Positions 54,633 through 62,957 of a DNA stretch of 64,000 nucleotides are shown one piece after another. The position numbers and the translations under genes are program-made. Below the pieces are notes generated by a model, which had not been told where the DNA came from, did not search any database, and saw nothing but the letters and a program-made list of their open reading frames with translations. The stretch's first letter is position 1. Every line of letters begins with the position of its first letter. Source of the DNA: Mycobacterium alsense (lineage in GTDB: Bacteria > Actinomycetota > Actinomycetes > Mycobacteriales > Mycobacteriaceae); NCBI RefSeq assembly GCF_002086635.1, contig NZ_MVHD01000012.1, positions 1-64,000 on the forward strand. The letters run 5' to 3'.

Positions 54633-54927
54633 GCTGTGGTTCGCCGCCACCCCAGGCGGGGACCGACCGGTGCTCGTATTGACCAGAGATCCCGTCGCCG
54701 ATCGTATCGGCGCTGTGGTGGTCGCCGCGCTCACCCGAACCCGCCGTGGGCTGGTGTCCGAGCTGGGGCTCACCGTGGCCGACGACGGCGTGCCCTCCGA
54801 CTGCGTAGTCAACTTCGATAACGTGCACACGTTGGCGCGCAGCGCGTTTCGCCGCAAGATCACCCGATTGTCCCCGGCGCGTCTCCACCAAGCCTGCCGC
54901 ATACTGCGGGCCAGCACCGGGTGCTAG
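54619..54927 (+). CDS. mazF2: MazF-family endoribonuclease toxin (MazF2-like)
   Basis: MRRGELWFAATPGGDRPVLV and LTRDPVADRIGAVVVAALTR are the MazF fold opening; VPSDCVVNFDNVHTL and FRRKITRLSP follow. The 102-residue product is near-identical by recall to M. tuberculosis MazF2 (Rv0659c). It is the second TA module between array genes F and G, only 190 bp from the VapBC pair. Confidence 0.88.
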   Translation: MRRGELWFAATPGGDRPVLVLTRDPVADRIGAVVVAALTRTRRGLVSELGLTVADDGVPSDCVVNFDNVHTLARSAFRRKITRLSPARLHQACRILRASTGC

Positions 54928-55692
54928 GCCCGCCAACACCAATCGTGATCGGCCCCGATCCGACACCAACACCGACGAGCCGCCTCGCCAACACAGGAGA
55001 TATCGATAGGGCTCTGTGAGCAGCAACTGGCACGCCGTTGAGACGGCTATGAAGCTGGGCCATGACAAACGCCCAGACGTGGCAGTGGTGGCGAATACCC
55101 CAGCTCGCCGATAACACCATCACAATGAGGCCCCGCGCACAATGAGCCCCGCGCTGGTTGGTTCCTTCCGTGTGAGTGACTGTGGCGGAGTCTCACCAGA
55201 AGCGGCGCACTGATGACCGGCCAGTCGCGATGTTGATGAGCCAGTGCGGCAGGTCCGGTGTAGCGGTGACGAGCCGGTGAGACGACTCGAGGCACATCAC
55301 GGGTAGGTTTTCAGTCATGATGCTGCGGATCTCGAATCACGTCTCGGCACTCTCGACGTCATCTACGACAACCTTGAGCTGTTGGCCCCGCCAGTGCATG
55401 CCGACACCGATCTTGCGCCTGCGGTAGTGGCGCTTTCTGTCCACGAGGTGACGCGTACCGCGGACCGGTCCGAGCGCCGTGGTGGTGGATCGCCGGATGC
55501 GATCTTGGGAAACGCTTGGTAAACGTCGACGGGCCAGCTGCTGGCCAGGCCGTAACGCCAGATCGCCGCGATACGGAATTCGCTGAACTCCATCGCGTAC
55601 ACCACACCGAGGCCGAGTCGACCAGCAGGCTAAAAACTGAACGCATTGTTTAGTCGCATGGACGCTGCTGACCAGCCCGAACCGAGAACAAT
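54928..55692. other. 760-bp region with a possible decayed transposase fragment
   Basis: On the minus strand around 55340-55440 a frame reads RRRKIGVGMHWRGQQLKVVV, similar in pattern to the C-terminal strands of IS481-type transposases. The surrounding frames are broken and no full gene can be built. The rest shows nothing recognisable. Confidence 0.3.
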
Positions 55693-55728
55693 CGGCCCCC
55701 TCCGCCAGATAACTCACGGAGGGGGCCG
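55693..55728 (-). terminator. array-type hairpin after gene G
   Basis: CGGCCCCCTCCG/CGGAGGGGGCCG (12 bp) with a 12-nt loop, followed on the minus strand by ATTGTTCT. Confidence 0.72.
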
Positions 55729-55774
55729 ACCGCCGTTGGCGGTCACCGGCTCGTATCGGCGACCTGTACCGGAC

Positions 55775-57007
55775 TCAGAGGAGCTTGAGAAGGTTGGAGA
55801 TCAGCAACCCGATGTTGCTGGTCAACCATGCGCCGGCCTGCCCCAGCAGCGATGGAAGATTCGACACGATCGAGGGGATGCTTTGCAGTACCTGCGTCAG
55901 TCCAGCGCTAAGGTCGTTGACCACAGGAGTCAAAGATGGCCAGCCATTTTGCAGCTGATTCACAAACCCCTGGAAGGCAGTCGTAAGACCGCCGCTGTTC
56001 GTGAAGCCCTTGGTTATGGAGCCGTTCGCAACCTGCACCGCCCCCGGGCCAACCATCGCCTGCGAGAGCTGCGGACCCAACACGTTGAAAGCCCAGTTAA
56101 ACAGCCCAGTCGGAGTCAGCAACTTAGTTGGGGATGAACTAAGCAAGCCATTGTTACCGTTGATTCCATTGACCAAGGCATTCACCACTGCGCCCGGGGT
56201 GTTGATCAGGTTTGAGACCGCCCCGACCGGGTCCCCGGTGGTCCAGCCACTGTAAACAGCTTGGAGGCTAGTGCCCAGAGCCTGTTGCATGACGTTGGGC
56301 AGAGCAAGCGCGACATAGACACCAGCGCCCGACAGGAACGGCGAAGCGGGCCCGAACAGATAGTTGGCCGCGCCGTCGAGCACATGCGCCTCATTGGCGA
56401 GGATGTTGGGAATGTTTTCGAGCGGCATCCCGATGCTCGTAAACGCATTTCCCCAGAACGCACTGTATAGGGAGCTAATTGCACCCGATATGTTGCCCGC
56501 TGCATAATCGTTGAGCGCAATGTTGAGGAGCGGCTGAAAATTCCCAGGGCGCGTCGAGGTAAAGAAGTTGACTGCGTTCTTCGCTGACGTTTGGTACGCC
56601 CCGACGTAGATCCCTGCATCCTCGAGCCAGTTTGCCCCGACTTGCTGCAACACGGGGAATGGAAGCTGGCTCCACCTATTAAAAATCGTCTGGATATTGG
56701 TGCCTGCCGTCGTGAAGGTGTCAACCCAGGTCTGGATGGGAAGGGGGAGGCCGGTTGAGGCGACGGGGAGCGCGGCCGCTGCTGCACCGCCGGCGAGTGA
56801 GGCGAGCTGGTTCTCCACGCCGGCGAAGAGGTCCATCATGCCGCTGGCGGCGTCGGTCAGCTGGATCTCGGACACGTTGACCTGCGGGAGGTGCCGGGCG
56901 ACGTCGAGTTGGGGTGCGTGCTGGGTCATCGGGGCGGCGGCGATGACCGCCGCGCTGGCCAGCGCCAGGCCGGCGGTGATGTGGGGGCGGCGGGCTGCGA
57001 GGTCCAC
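55775..57007 (-). CDS. exported porin-like protein, array member G
   Basis: A 410-residue member paired with B: LPLPIQTWVDTFTTAGTNIQ, PFPVLQQVGANWLEDAGIYV and the tail GQAGAWLTSNIGLLISNLL agree almost throughout, while the N-terminus has drifted (MTQHAPQLDVARHLPQVNVS). The late block NGSITKGFTNSGGLTTAFQG resembles B (NVTKGFTQSGSLAGAFQG). It is divergent from the recombinase gene, whose start is about 160 bp away. Confidence 0.75.
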   Translation of the reverse strand: MDLAARRPHITAGLALASAAVIAAAPMTQHAPQLDVARHLPQVNVSEIQLTDAASGMMDLFAGVENQLASLAGGAAAAALPVASTGLPLPIQTWVDTFTTAGTNIQTIFNRWSQLPFPVLQQVGANWLEDAGIYVGAYQTSAKNAVNFFTSTRPGNFQPLLNIALNDYAAGNISGAISSLYSAFWGNAFTSIGMPLENIPNILANEAHVLDGAANYLFGPASPFLSGAGVYVALALPNVMQQALGTSLQAVYSGWTTGDPVGAVSNLINTPGAVVNALVNGINGNNGLLSSSPTKLLTPTGLFNWAFNVLGPQLSQAMVGPGAVQVANGSITKGFTNSGGLTTAFQGFVNQLQNGWPSLTPVVNDLSAGLTQVLQSIPSIVSNLPSLLGQAGAWLTSNIGLLISNLLKLL

Positions 57008-57037
57008 GACCATCTCCTTCGTGTGTGTTCTAGCTGG

Positions 57038-57063
57038 TGGAATGAGCTGAACGTACCTGAGAA
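57038..57063 (-). promoter_or_regulatory. conserved 26-bp element, gene G
   Basis: The first 21 bases match the consensus, including TACGTT; the last part has changed (ATTCCA). Sequence identity with the other leaders stops at the upstream edge of the element. Confidence 0.58.
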
Positions 57064-57169
57064 TTATGTTGAGTAAATCGCATAAAAAAATGGTGCAATT
57101 AGCTGCGGTAACGGGTTTTCACAGCAAAAAAATTGCCTGAAGTGAATCCGGAATTATTATCGTTTTGAA

Positions 57170-58084
57170 GTGCTTGCTGGGGCCGCCAAACCTGAGGATC
57201 TGGTGGCACTTCTCCCGGGTTGGAAGCTGGCGATGCAGGCGGACCGCAAGGCGCCCTACACCATCGACTCCTACCTCCGCGGCACTCGCTACTACCTCAC
57301 GTGGTGCGAGGCCGAGCAGATGACCGCCCCCCTCACGAGGTCGGTGCTTCAGCGATGGATCAGTCACCTTCTGGAGTCGGGCGCCGAACCGGCGACCGCG
57401 CGCAGCCGCCAGCAGGCCGTCCGCCGCTTCGCCGCATGGCTGGTCGATGAGGGGCAGATCGAGCAGAACCCCTTTCTGGGCCTCAAGCCGCCAAAGCTCG
57501 ATACCAAGGTCGTCGAGCGCCTGAGCGACGAAGAGCTGCGCCTCATCATCAGGGCGTGCGCCGGCGAGGAACTCCACGACCGCCGTGACGAGGCCTGCCT
57601 GCGGCTGCTCGTGGAGACCGGGATGCGCGCTGGCGAACTCCTGGCACTGACTGTGCACGACGTCGATCTCGCGAGGCGCGTGGTCACAATCCGTAAAGGC
57701 AAGGGCGGCAGGGGCCGTCATGTCCCCTTTCAAGCACAAACCAGCGCAGCCATTGGCCGCTACCTGCGCGTGCGCCAACGCCACCGCCTCAGCGACACAC
57801 CGGCGTTGTGGCTGACAGAAACGGGCGGCCGGACTCGGTTGGGATACGCAGGCCTGCGGAACGCGCTGTTGGCGCGCGCCACACAGGCCGGCGTCGAAGG
57901 CTTTCATATACATAGGCTCCGGCACACTTTCGCCAGTCGGTATTTGTCCGCCGGGGGCAGTGAGGGCTCCCTGATGCAAGTGGCCGGCTGGCGCACCCGG
58001 CAGATGGTGGATCGTTACAGCCGAGACACCGCCGCTGAACGGGCCATCAACGAGACGCGACGGTTGCGGCTCGGCGACCTGTGA
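57170..58084 (+). CDS. tyrosine recombinase (phage integrase/XerD family)
   Basis: The N-terminal SAM-like core-binding domain covers about residues 10-95 (TIDSYLRGTRYYLTWCEAEQ). The catalytic domain has all five positions: Arg in ETGMRAGELLAL, Lys in RKGKGGRGR, His and Arg in IHRLRHTFASR, a Trp/His position in GWRTRQ, and the nucleophile in VDRYSRDTAAER. At 304 residues it is complete, with XerC/D-like size. The start is a GTG at 57170 without a clear ribosome site. It lies between divergent array genes G and H and shows no adjacent phage genes. Confidence 0.9.
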   Translation: MLAGAAKPEDLVALLPGWKLAMQADRKAPYTIDSYLRGTRYYLTWCEAEQMTAPLTRSVLQRWISHLLESGAEPATARSRQQAVRRFAAWLVDEGQIEQNPFLGLKPPKLDTKVVERLSDEELRLIIRACAGEELHDRRDEACLRLLVETGMRAGELLALTVHDVDLARRVVTIRKGKGGRGRHVPFQAQTSAAIGRYLRVRQRHRLSDTPALWLTETGGRTRLGYAGLRNALLARATQAGVEGFHIHRLRHTFASRYLSAGGSEGSLMQVAGWRTRQMVDRYSRDTAAERAINETRRLRLGDL

Positions 58085-58968
58085 AACAACCCACCACTAA
58101 GCCGCTCGAATAGTTCCCGAGCAGCGCCCCGCACGACGGGCCACGGCCGCTTCGGCACCACCCATCGAGGCTGGCGCGCTGAGTTCCCGCTGAGGCGCCC
58201 CTTTCGGGCGCGCAACGATTCGCCCTGGTCAGGCGGAGAATTGATATGGCCGCTGTTATCGCGAAGCGCACCCTCGGCGGTTTTTCTAGCCATGCTCAGG
58301 CCGTCGCGCGTCTGAGGAACATCGGTTTCGCCGCTATCGCCAAAGCCGTCGGGCGAAGTGAACAAAGAGCTTGCGGAAACGAACTCGCACGAACGCCGCG
58401 CCAGCAGATGATCGCGGTTGCCGACGGCTGCCGACGAATCAACCAGCCGCTCAACAACTTCCGAGCATTGCACCGATCCAACCCCGCCGTGCGGCGAGCC
58501 CCCGAGCAACACACGAGCAGTACCCGGATAGGCCGACCTCTTCCGGATTTCTCAGGAGCTGGGCGGTCGGCTCATCTCCCGTCCGCCACCGGGCCCTTTT
58601 TCGACCGAGGCACCACCGAATCGCTTCCCCGCCGCCCCTTTTTTCAGGCTTTTGTCCCGACGAGTTATTGCGGCGGCAAGCCGCGGGGCGACGTACCGCT
58701 CGGGGCGAGTTGTCGCAGCAAATGGAGTAACTCGGGCATATAAGCAGGCAGGCGCCTATCTCAAGCGAAAATCAGTTAACCACAACGCGATAGCCCTTGC
58801 TACTCGTGAGTACTTTCACACTGAACTATTTGGGCGACGAACTCGATTTGCTATCTAACATGAGTCAAACAGGTTACCTGCACGTATCGGGAACTCCACG
58901 GTTTGCGAACATAGCGCTTCCCAAAGCGATCGCGCAATGCTTAACCAAATGGTCACGGGCTTAGGTTC
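58085..58968. other. 880-bp region upstream of gene H, no gene recognised
   Basis: Frames on both strands are Arg/Pro/Ser-rich shadows. It does not contain the 150-bp repeat found upstream of A-F. A possible recombinase attachment site may lie here but none was identified by eye. Confidence 0.4.
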
Positions 58969-58994
58969 TTCTCAGGTACGTTCAGCTCACTCGA
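58969..58994 (+). promoter_or_regulatory. conserved 26-bp element, gene H
   Basis: Identical to the A copy; homology to other leaders begins abruptly at its first base, as in G. Confidence 0.6.
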
Positions 58995-59023
58995 TACCCG
59001 AAACACACACGAAGGAGATGGTC

Positions 59024-60265
59024 GTGGACCTCGCAGCCCGCCGCCCCCACATCACGGCCGGAGTCGCCCTGGCCAGCGCCGCCGTCATCGCCGCCGGCCC
59101 GATGACCCAGCACCTACCGAAATTCGATGTCGCGCAACACCTGCCCGAGGTGAGCGTGACCGAGATCAACCTCACCGACGCCGCCAACGGGATGATGGAC
59201 CTGTTCTCCGGCGTGGAGAACGAACTCGCCTCGTTGGCGAGCGGCGGAGCGGCTGCGGCTGCGGTGCCCGCGGCAGCCCTCACCGACTTCATCAACCCCG
59301 CCGCGCTACCACTGCCCGTCGCAACCTGGGTCAACACCTTCCAGGCGGCCGGGACCAACCTCCAAACACTTTTCAACCAGGCCTCAGCAATTCCCTTCCC
59401 ACTGGCGCAGCAGGTCGCGGCGAACATCTTGGGGTACGGGACGACGGAGTATATACAGCCATTTCAAAACGCCGCCACGGCCGCGGTAAATTACTTCACG
59501 GGCACCAATAAGACCACTTACTTCCAGCCGCTCATCGCGGCCGCGATGAACGCGTGGGCCACCGGACACATTCAAACGGCGGTCACAAGCCTCTACCGCG
59601 CGTTCTATTATGAGCCTATCTTCCAGATCGGCGAACCACTGTTTCCGATTCTGAAGATTCCCGGACAAATGATGCAGAACGTCACGGACGCAACCAACTG
59701 GCTGTTTACCACAGGACTTTCGTCGATCGTGACCTCCGGAGTCCTTCAGGTCCCATCCACGGGATCGAGTGCGTTGGGTGGTGCCCTCCAAGCCGTCTAC
59801 AACTCGTTCACGTCAGGAGACCCGATAGGGGGAGTGACGAATGCCCTCAACATCCCCGGCACGGTCATCAACCAGATGCTCAACGGGCTCTCGACAAAGC
59901 CGGGGTACATTTTGGGCCTTATCAGCTCCGCTCCTAGTGGCATCACAACTTTTAACGCAAGCCCGGTTCAAGACTTCCTTGTGTCCTATCCCCGAGCGCT
60001 TGCTTCTTTGATCGCCAACAAAGGCTCACAGAACATCGTGGGGGGCGGCAGCCTGGCGACCGCGTTCCAGACGTTCGCGAACCAGCTAGTGAACGGCTGG
60101 CCCTCCTTGAGTCCCGTCGTTAATGATCTCAGCGCGGGGCTGACTTCGCTTCTCCAAAATATCCCATCGGTTCTGTCGAACCTTCCGTCCACGCTGGGCA
60201 ACCTTGCTGGAACGATCGCAACCCAGATCGGGTCGTGGGTCGCGTGGATTCTCAAGATGCTCTGA
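59024..60265 (+). CDS. exported porin-like protein, array member H
   Basis: A 413-residue member. The opening MDLAARRPHITAGVALASAA and the segment AALTDFINPAALPLPVATWV ally its first third with A and F, while NTFQAAGTNLQTLFNQ recalls B/D/G and the remainder (YIQPFQNAATAAVNYFTGTN) is unique. The late block NIVGGGSLATAFQTFANQLV with NGWPSLSPVVNDL is followed by a different tail, IGSWVAWILKML. The frame is open 29 codons upstream through the promoter element; GTG 59024 is used. Confidence 0.75.
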   Translation: MDLAARRPHITAGVALASAAVIAAGPMTQHLPKFDVAQHLPEVSVTEINLTDAANGMMDLFSGVENELASLASGGAAAAAVPAAALTDFINPAALPLPVATWVNTFQAAGTNLQTLFNQASAIPFPLAQQVAANILGYGTTEYIQPFQNAATAAVNYFTGTNKTTYFQPLIAAAMNAWATGHIQTAVTSLYRAFYYEPIFQIGEPLFPILKIPGQMMQNVTDATNWLFTTGLSSIVTSGVLQVPSTGSSALGGALQAVYNSFTSGDPIGGVTNALNIPGTVINQMLNGLSTKPGYILGLISSAPSGITTFNASPVQDFLVSYPRALASLIANKGSQNIVGGGSLATAFQTFANQLVNGWPSLSPVVNDLSAGLTSLLQNIPSVLSNLPSTLGNLAGTIATQIGSWVAWILKML

Positions 60266-60307
60266 GGGCAGTGGCGATTCACCGCCACGTCAACTGATCA
60301 CTCAGTG

Positions 60308-60339
60308 ATTGGCCCCCCTCTTTTGGGAGGGGGGCCAAT
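60308..60339 (+). terminator. array-type hairpin after gene H
   Basis: Perfect 13-bp stem ATTGGCCCCCCTC and its complement with a 6-nt loop, 43 bp after the stop. Confidence 0.75.
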
Positions 60340-60419
60340 TGATTGTCGGCGATCGGCGGCCACGTTCGGCAGGGCCCGTGTGGGCGTTCGAGCATCCGAA
60401 GAAGGTTGACGATTAATGG

Positions 60420-60466
60420 CGAGGCCCGTGCCCCCTATCTACACCGGATTCCGGACACGGGCCTCG
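60420..60466. repeat. hairpin-forming inverted repeat
   Basis: CGAGGCCCGTG and CACGGGCCTCG, 11 bp, 25 bp apart, between two array-type hairpins. Confidence 0.55.
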
Positions 60467-60501
60467 CGACGATGCGCGCTAATTTCTTCATGTGTGGTGT
60501 G

Positions 60502-60537
60502 GGTCGGGCCCCCTTTCTTGTGGAAGGGGGCCCGACC
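60502..60537 (+). terminator. second array-type hairpin, orphan
   Basis: Perfect 14-bp stem GGTCGGGCCCCCTT and its complement, 8-nt loop, followed by GTTTG. It is 48 bp before the IS3-family element and has no gene of its own. Confidence 0.65.
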
Positions 60538-60635
60538 GTTTGCTCCGTTCGCGTGTCGTCGCGACTGCTGTTGGCGACGCTAAATGACCCGTCCCGGCGC
60601 GTCCGGAGGCTCCCGATCTTGGGAGGATCTGAGTC

Positions 60636-60959
60636 ATGGGACGTGTCAGCAAGTACCCCGACGAGCTTCGTGAGCGGGCGGTGCGCATGGTCGCCGAGGT
60701 GCGCCCGCAATACCCGTCGCAGTGGGCGGCGATCACCGCGGTCGCGGGCATGTTGGGGATCGGAACCCCGGAGACGTTGCGGACCTGGATCCGGCGCTCG
60801 GAAGTCGATACCGGCCAGCGTCCCGGTGTGACGACACAGATGGCCGAGGAGAACAAGGCGCTGCGCAAGGAGATCGCCGAGCTGCGTCGGGCCAATGAGA
60901 TCTTGAAAGCAGCGGCGATTTTCTTCGGGGCCGAGCTCGACCGGCCCGGGAGACGGTGA
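60636..60959 (+). CDS. IS3-family transposase OrfA
   Basis: A 107-residue helix-turn-helix protein that binds the IS ends. MGRVSKYPDELRERAVRMVA begins the HTH region and GTPETLRTWIRRSEVD completes it; a leucine-zipper-like coiled coil follows (MAEENKALRKEIAELRRANE). The stop overlaps the orfB start (GTGATCCGG), where IS3 elements usually make a fused transposase by -1 frameshifting. Confidence 0.92.
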   Translation: MGRVSKYPDELRERAVRMVAEVRPQYPSQWAAITAVAGMLGIGTPETLRTWIRRSEVDTGQRPGVTTQMAEENKALRKEIAELRRANEILKAAAIFFGAELDRPGRR

Positions 60960-61920
60960 TCCGGTTCATCGCCGAACACAAGGACCACCAGGTGGTCGGC
61001 CCCGACGGCGGGGCCGGGCTGCGCTGGGGTGTCGAGCCCATGTGTGCCGTGCTCTCCGCGCATGGGGTGCCGATCAGCCCGTCAACCTACTACGAGTGGA
61101 TCGCCAAGACCCCGACACGTCGTCAGGTCCGTGACGCCGAGCTGGTCGAGATCATCACCGCGGCACGGGAAGACACGAAGAAGGGCCGGTTCGTCCAGAC
61201 GCTGGGGTCACGCAAGTTGTGGATCTGGCTACGCGCCCAGGGCCACGATGTCGCCCGCTGCACGGTGGAGCGGATCATGCGCGAACAGGCGTGGGAGGGT
61301 GCACGGTACGGGTCCAAGCACAAGACCACCATCGCCGACGACAACCACGTCAGGTATCCGGATCTGGTGGACCGTCGGTTCTACGCCCCGGCGCCAAATC
61401 GGTTGTGGGTGGCCGACTTTACGTATGTGGCGATGTGGACGGGGTTCGTCTACGTGGCGTTCGTCATCGACGCCTACAGTCGCCGGATCGTGGGCTGGCG
61501 GGCGGCCAGGTCGATGACCACTGATCTGGTCCTCGACGCCGTCGAGCACGCATTCTGCACCCCCGCACCCAGGACGGCACCAGCCTGCGCGGGCTTATCG
61601 CGCACAGCGACGCCGGCAGCCAATACACCTCGGTGGCGTTCACCCAACGCCTCATCGACGAAGGCGTGGACCCCTCGGTCGGCTCGGTCGGCGACGCCCT
61701 GGACAACGCACTGGCCGAGACCACCGTAGGGTCGTTCAAGAACGAAGTCATCCGCCGGCAAGGCCCCTGGCGTGACGTCAACCAGGTCGAGCTGGCCACC
61801 GCCGAATGGGTCGTGTGGTTCAACACCGAGCGACCGCACGAGTACCTCGACGACTTCACCCCCGAGACCGTCGAGAAGCTCCATTACCATCACAAACGCA
61901 CCCCACCAAAGGCGGGGTGA
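60956..61920 (+). pseudogene. IS3-family transposase OrfB, frameshifted
   Basis: The rve-type integrase core is recognisable: first Asp in NRLWVADFTYVAMWTGFVYV, second Asp in AHSDAGSQYTSVAF and Glu in ALAETTVGSFKNEVI. The first part runs in one frame to about 61555; from there the true continuation (DGTSLRGLIAHSDAGSQYTS onward to TPPKAG) is in another frame. A small indel in the C/G-rich stretch 61555-61570 thus separates the catalytic residues, so the element is probably inactive unless this is a sequencing error. Confidence 0.85.
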
Positions 61921-61960
61921 TTCAACTAATGCAGTCTCCGGACGCGCCGGGACGGGTCAC

Positions 61961-62146
61961 ACCGCCCAACGGCCCGAGATCGCTTGGCGCCAGATCGCGG
62001 CGATGCGCAATTTCTTTGTTCATGAATACTTCAACCTCGACCACGCCGTGGTCGAAGATGTCATCATCAATGACCTCGACCCCTTAAACACCGCCGTGAG
62101 TGGGCTGCTGGACATCACCGACGAGGACTCCGGTCCCAACCAGTAA
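61961..62146 (+). pseudogene. HepT-like (HEPN, DUF86) toxin, C-terminal remnant
   Basis: Directly after the IS end the frame reads TAQRPEIAWRQIAAMRNFFV and HEYFNLDHAVVEDVIINDLD, the C-terminal half of HepT toxins, with the RNase motif R-N-F-F-V-H (Rx4H) and the following E-Y. The 5' half and any MNT antitoxin gene are missing, removed by the IS3-family insertion. It cannot be translated as a functional toxin. Confidence 0.75.
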
Positions 62147-62401
62147 GCCATCCACGGCCTAAGCCCACCGGCGCGGGCCTCATCGTGAAGGCATAATCGG
62201 CGAGGTGACGTATTCGCCACCACTGCCAACCTCGGGACGTCGGTCATATCCCAGTCTCACGGCCCGCGGCCAAGTCCACGGGCCTGGTGTACGCCGAGTT
62301 TGAGAACCACGGCGTCGGCGGCCACGAACGTGTAGGGGCTAGGGGCCGGCATCGAGGGGTCGCGTGCGAAACGCCTCGACGGCGCCGTCGAGTTCCTTGT
62401 G
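62147..62401. other. intergenic, no gene seen
   Basis: About 250 bp between the HepT remnant and the IS21 end. No recognisable feature. Confidence 0.4.
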
Positions 62402-62465
62402 TTGACGACGGTCGAAAACTAGGCCAGGAGCGACGGTGAAAAGTAGGCCACGTGGTCGTGGTTAT
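62402..62465. mobile_element. IS21-family terminal sequence next to the istB fragment
   Basis: TTGACGACGGTCGAAAACTA and GGTGAAAAGTAGGCCACGTG contain the repeated TAGGCC motif also seen alone at 39181-39245. It abuts the istB stop codon, as expected for the end of an IS21 element. Confidence 0.6.
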
Positions 62466-62914
62466 TGTGCCGTGTTGTCGGCTCTGGCGGAGGGCAAGGT
62501 GTCGATTCCGGTGTCCTTGAGGCGGTAGCTGGAGCCTTTGAGGGTCAGGACGTCGGCGTGGTGGACGATGCGGTCGATCATGGCTGCGGCTACCACTTGA
62601 TCTCCGAACACGTCACCCCAGCGGGCGAAGGGCAGGTTGGAGGTCAAGATCAGCGAGGCGTGCTCGTAGCGGCTGGAGACCAGTTGGAAGAACAGGTTCG
62701 CGGCGTCCTGTTCGAAGGGGATGTAGCCGACCTCGTCGACGACGAGCAGCCCGATGCGGCGCAGCTTGGCCAGCTCGGCCGGTAGTCGCCCGGCGTTGTG
62801 GGCGGCTTTGAGCCGGGCGACCCAGTCCACCGCGGTGGCGAACGCGATTCGGTGCCCGGCCTGTGCGGACTTGATCGCCAACCCGATCGCGAGGTGGGTC
62901 TTGCCAGTGCCCGC
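62462..62914 (-). pseudogene. IstB-like ATPase of an IS21 element, 5'-truncated
   Basis: From GTGKTHLAIGLAIKSAQAGH (Walker A) the protein continues through LLVVDEVGYIPFEQDAANLF (Walker B), SLILTSNLPFARWGDVFGDQ and a normal C-terminus. The roughly 100 N-terminal residues expected before the Walker motif are absent; the upstream frame is unrelated sequence belonging to the neighbouring transposition gene. No istA is present. IstB assists IstA transposase. Confidence 0.85.
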
Positions 62915-62957
62915 CGTTATCGCGGGTTCGGGGGTGAGAGTGCCGCGTTCTGCCTGT

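Larger units (their letters stand above)
60585..61959 (+). mobile_element. IS3-family insertion sequence, 1375 bp
   Basis: Bounded by 24-bp perfect inverted repeats beginning TGACCCGTCCCGGCGCG (left end 60585, right end 61959). It contains overlapping orfA and orfB on the plus strand. The flanks TAAA and CACC show no target duplication, which suggests later rearrangement at one end. Confidence 0.9.

Noticed and set aside
57170..58084. Prophage integrase with an adjacent prophage
   Set aside because: No phage structural, replication or lysis genes and no tRNA attachment site nearby.
60581..61963. Target-site duplication around the IS3-family element
   Set aside because: Flanking bases TAAA and CACC do not match, so no duplication is claimed.
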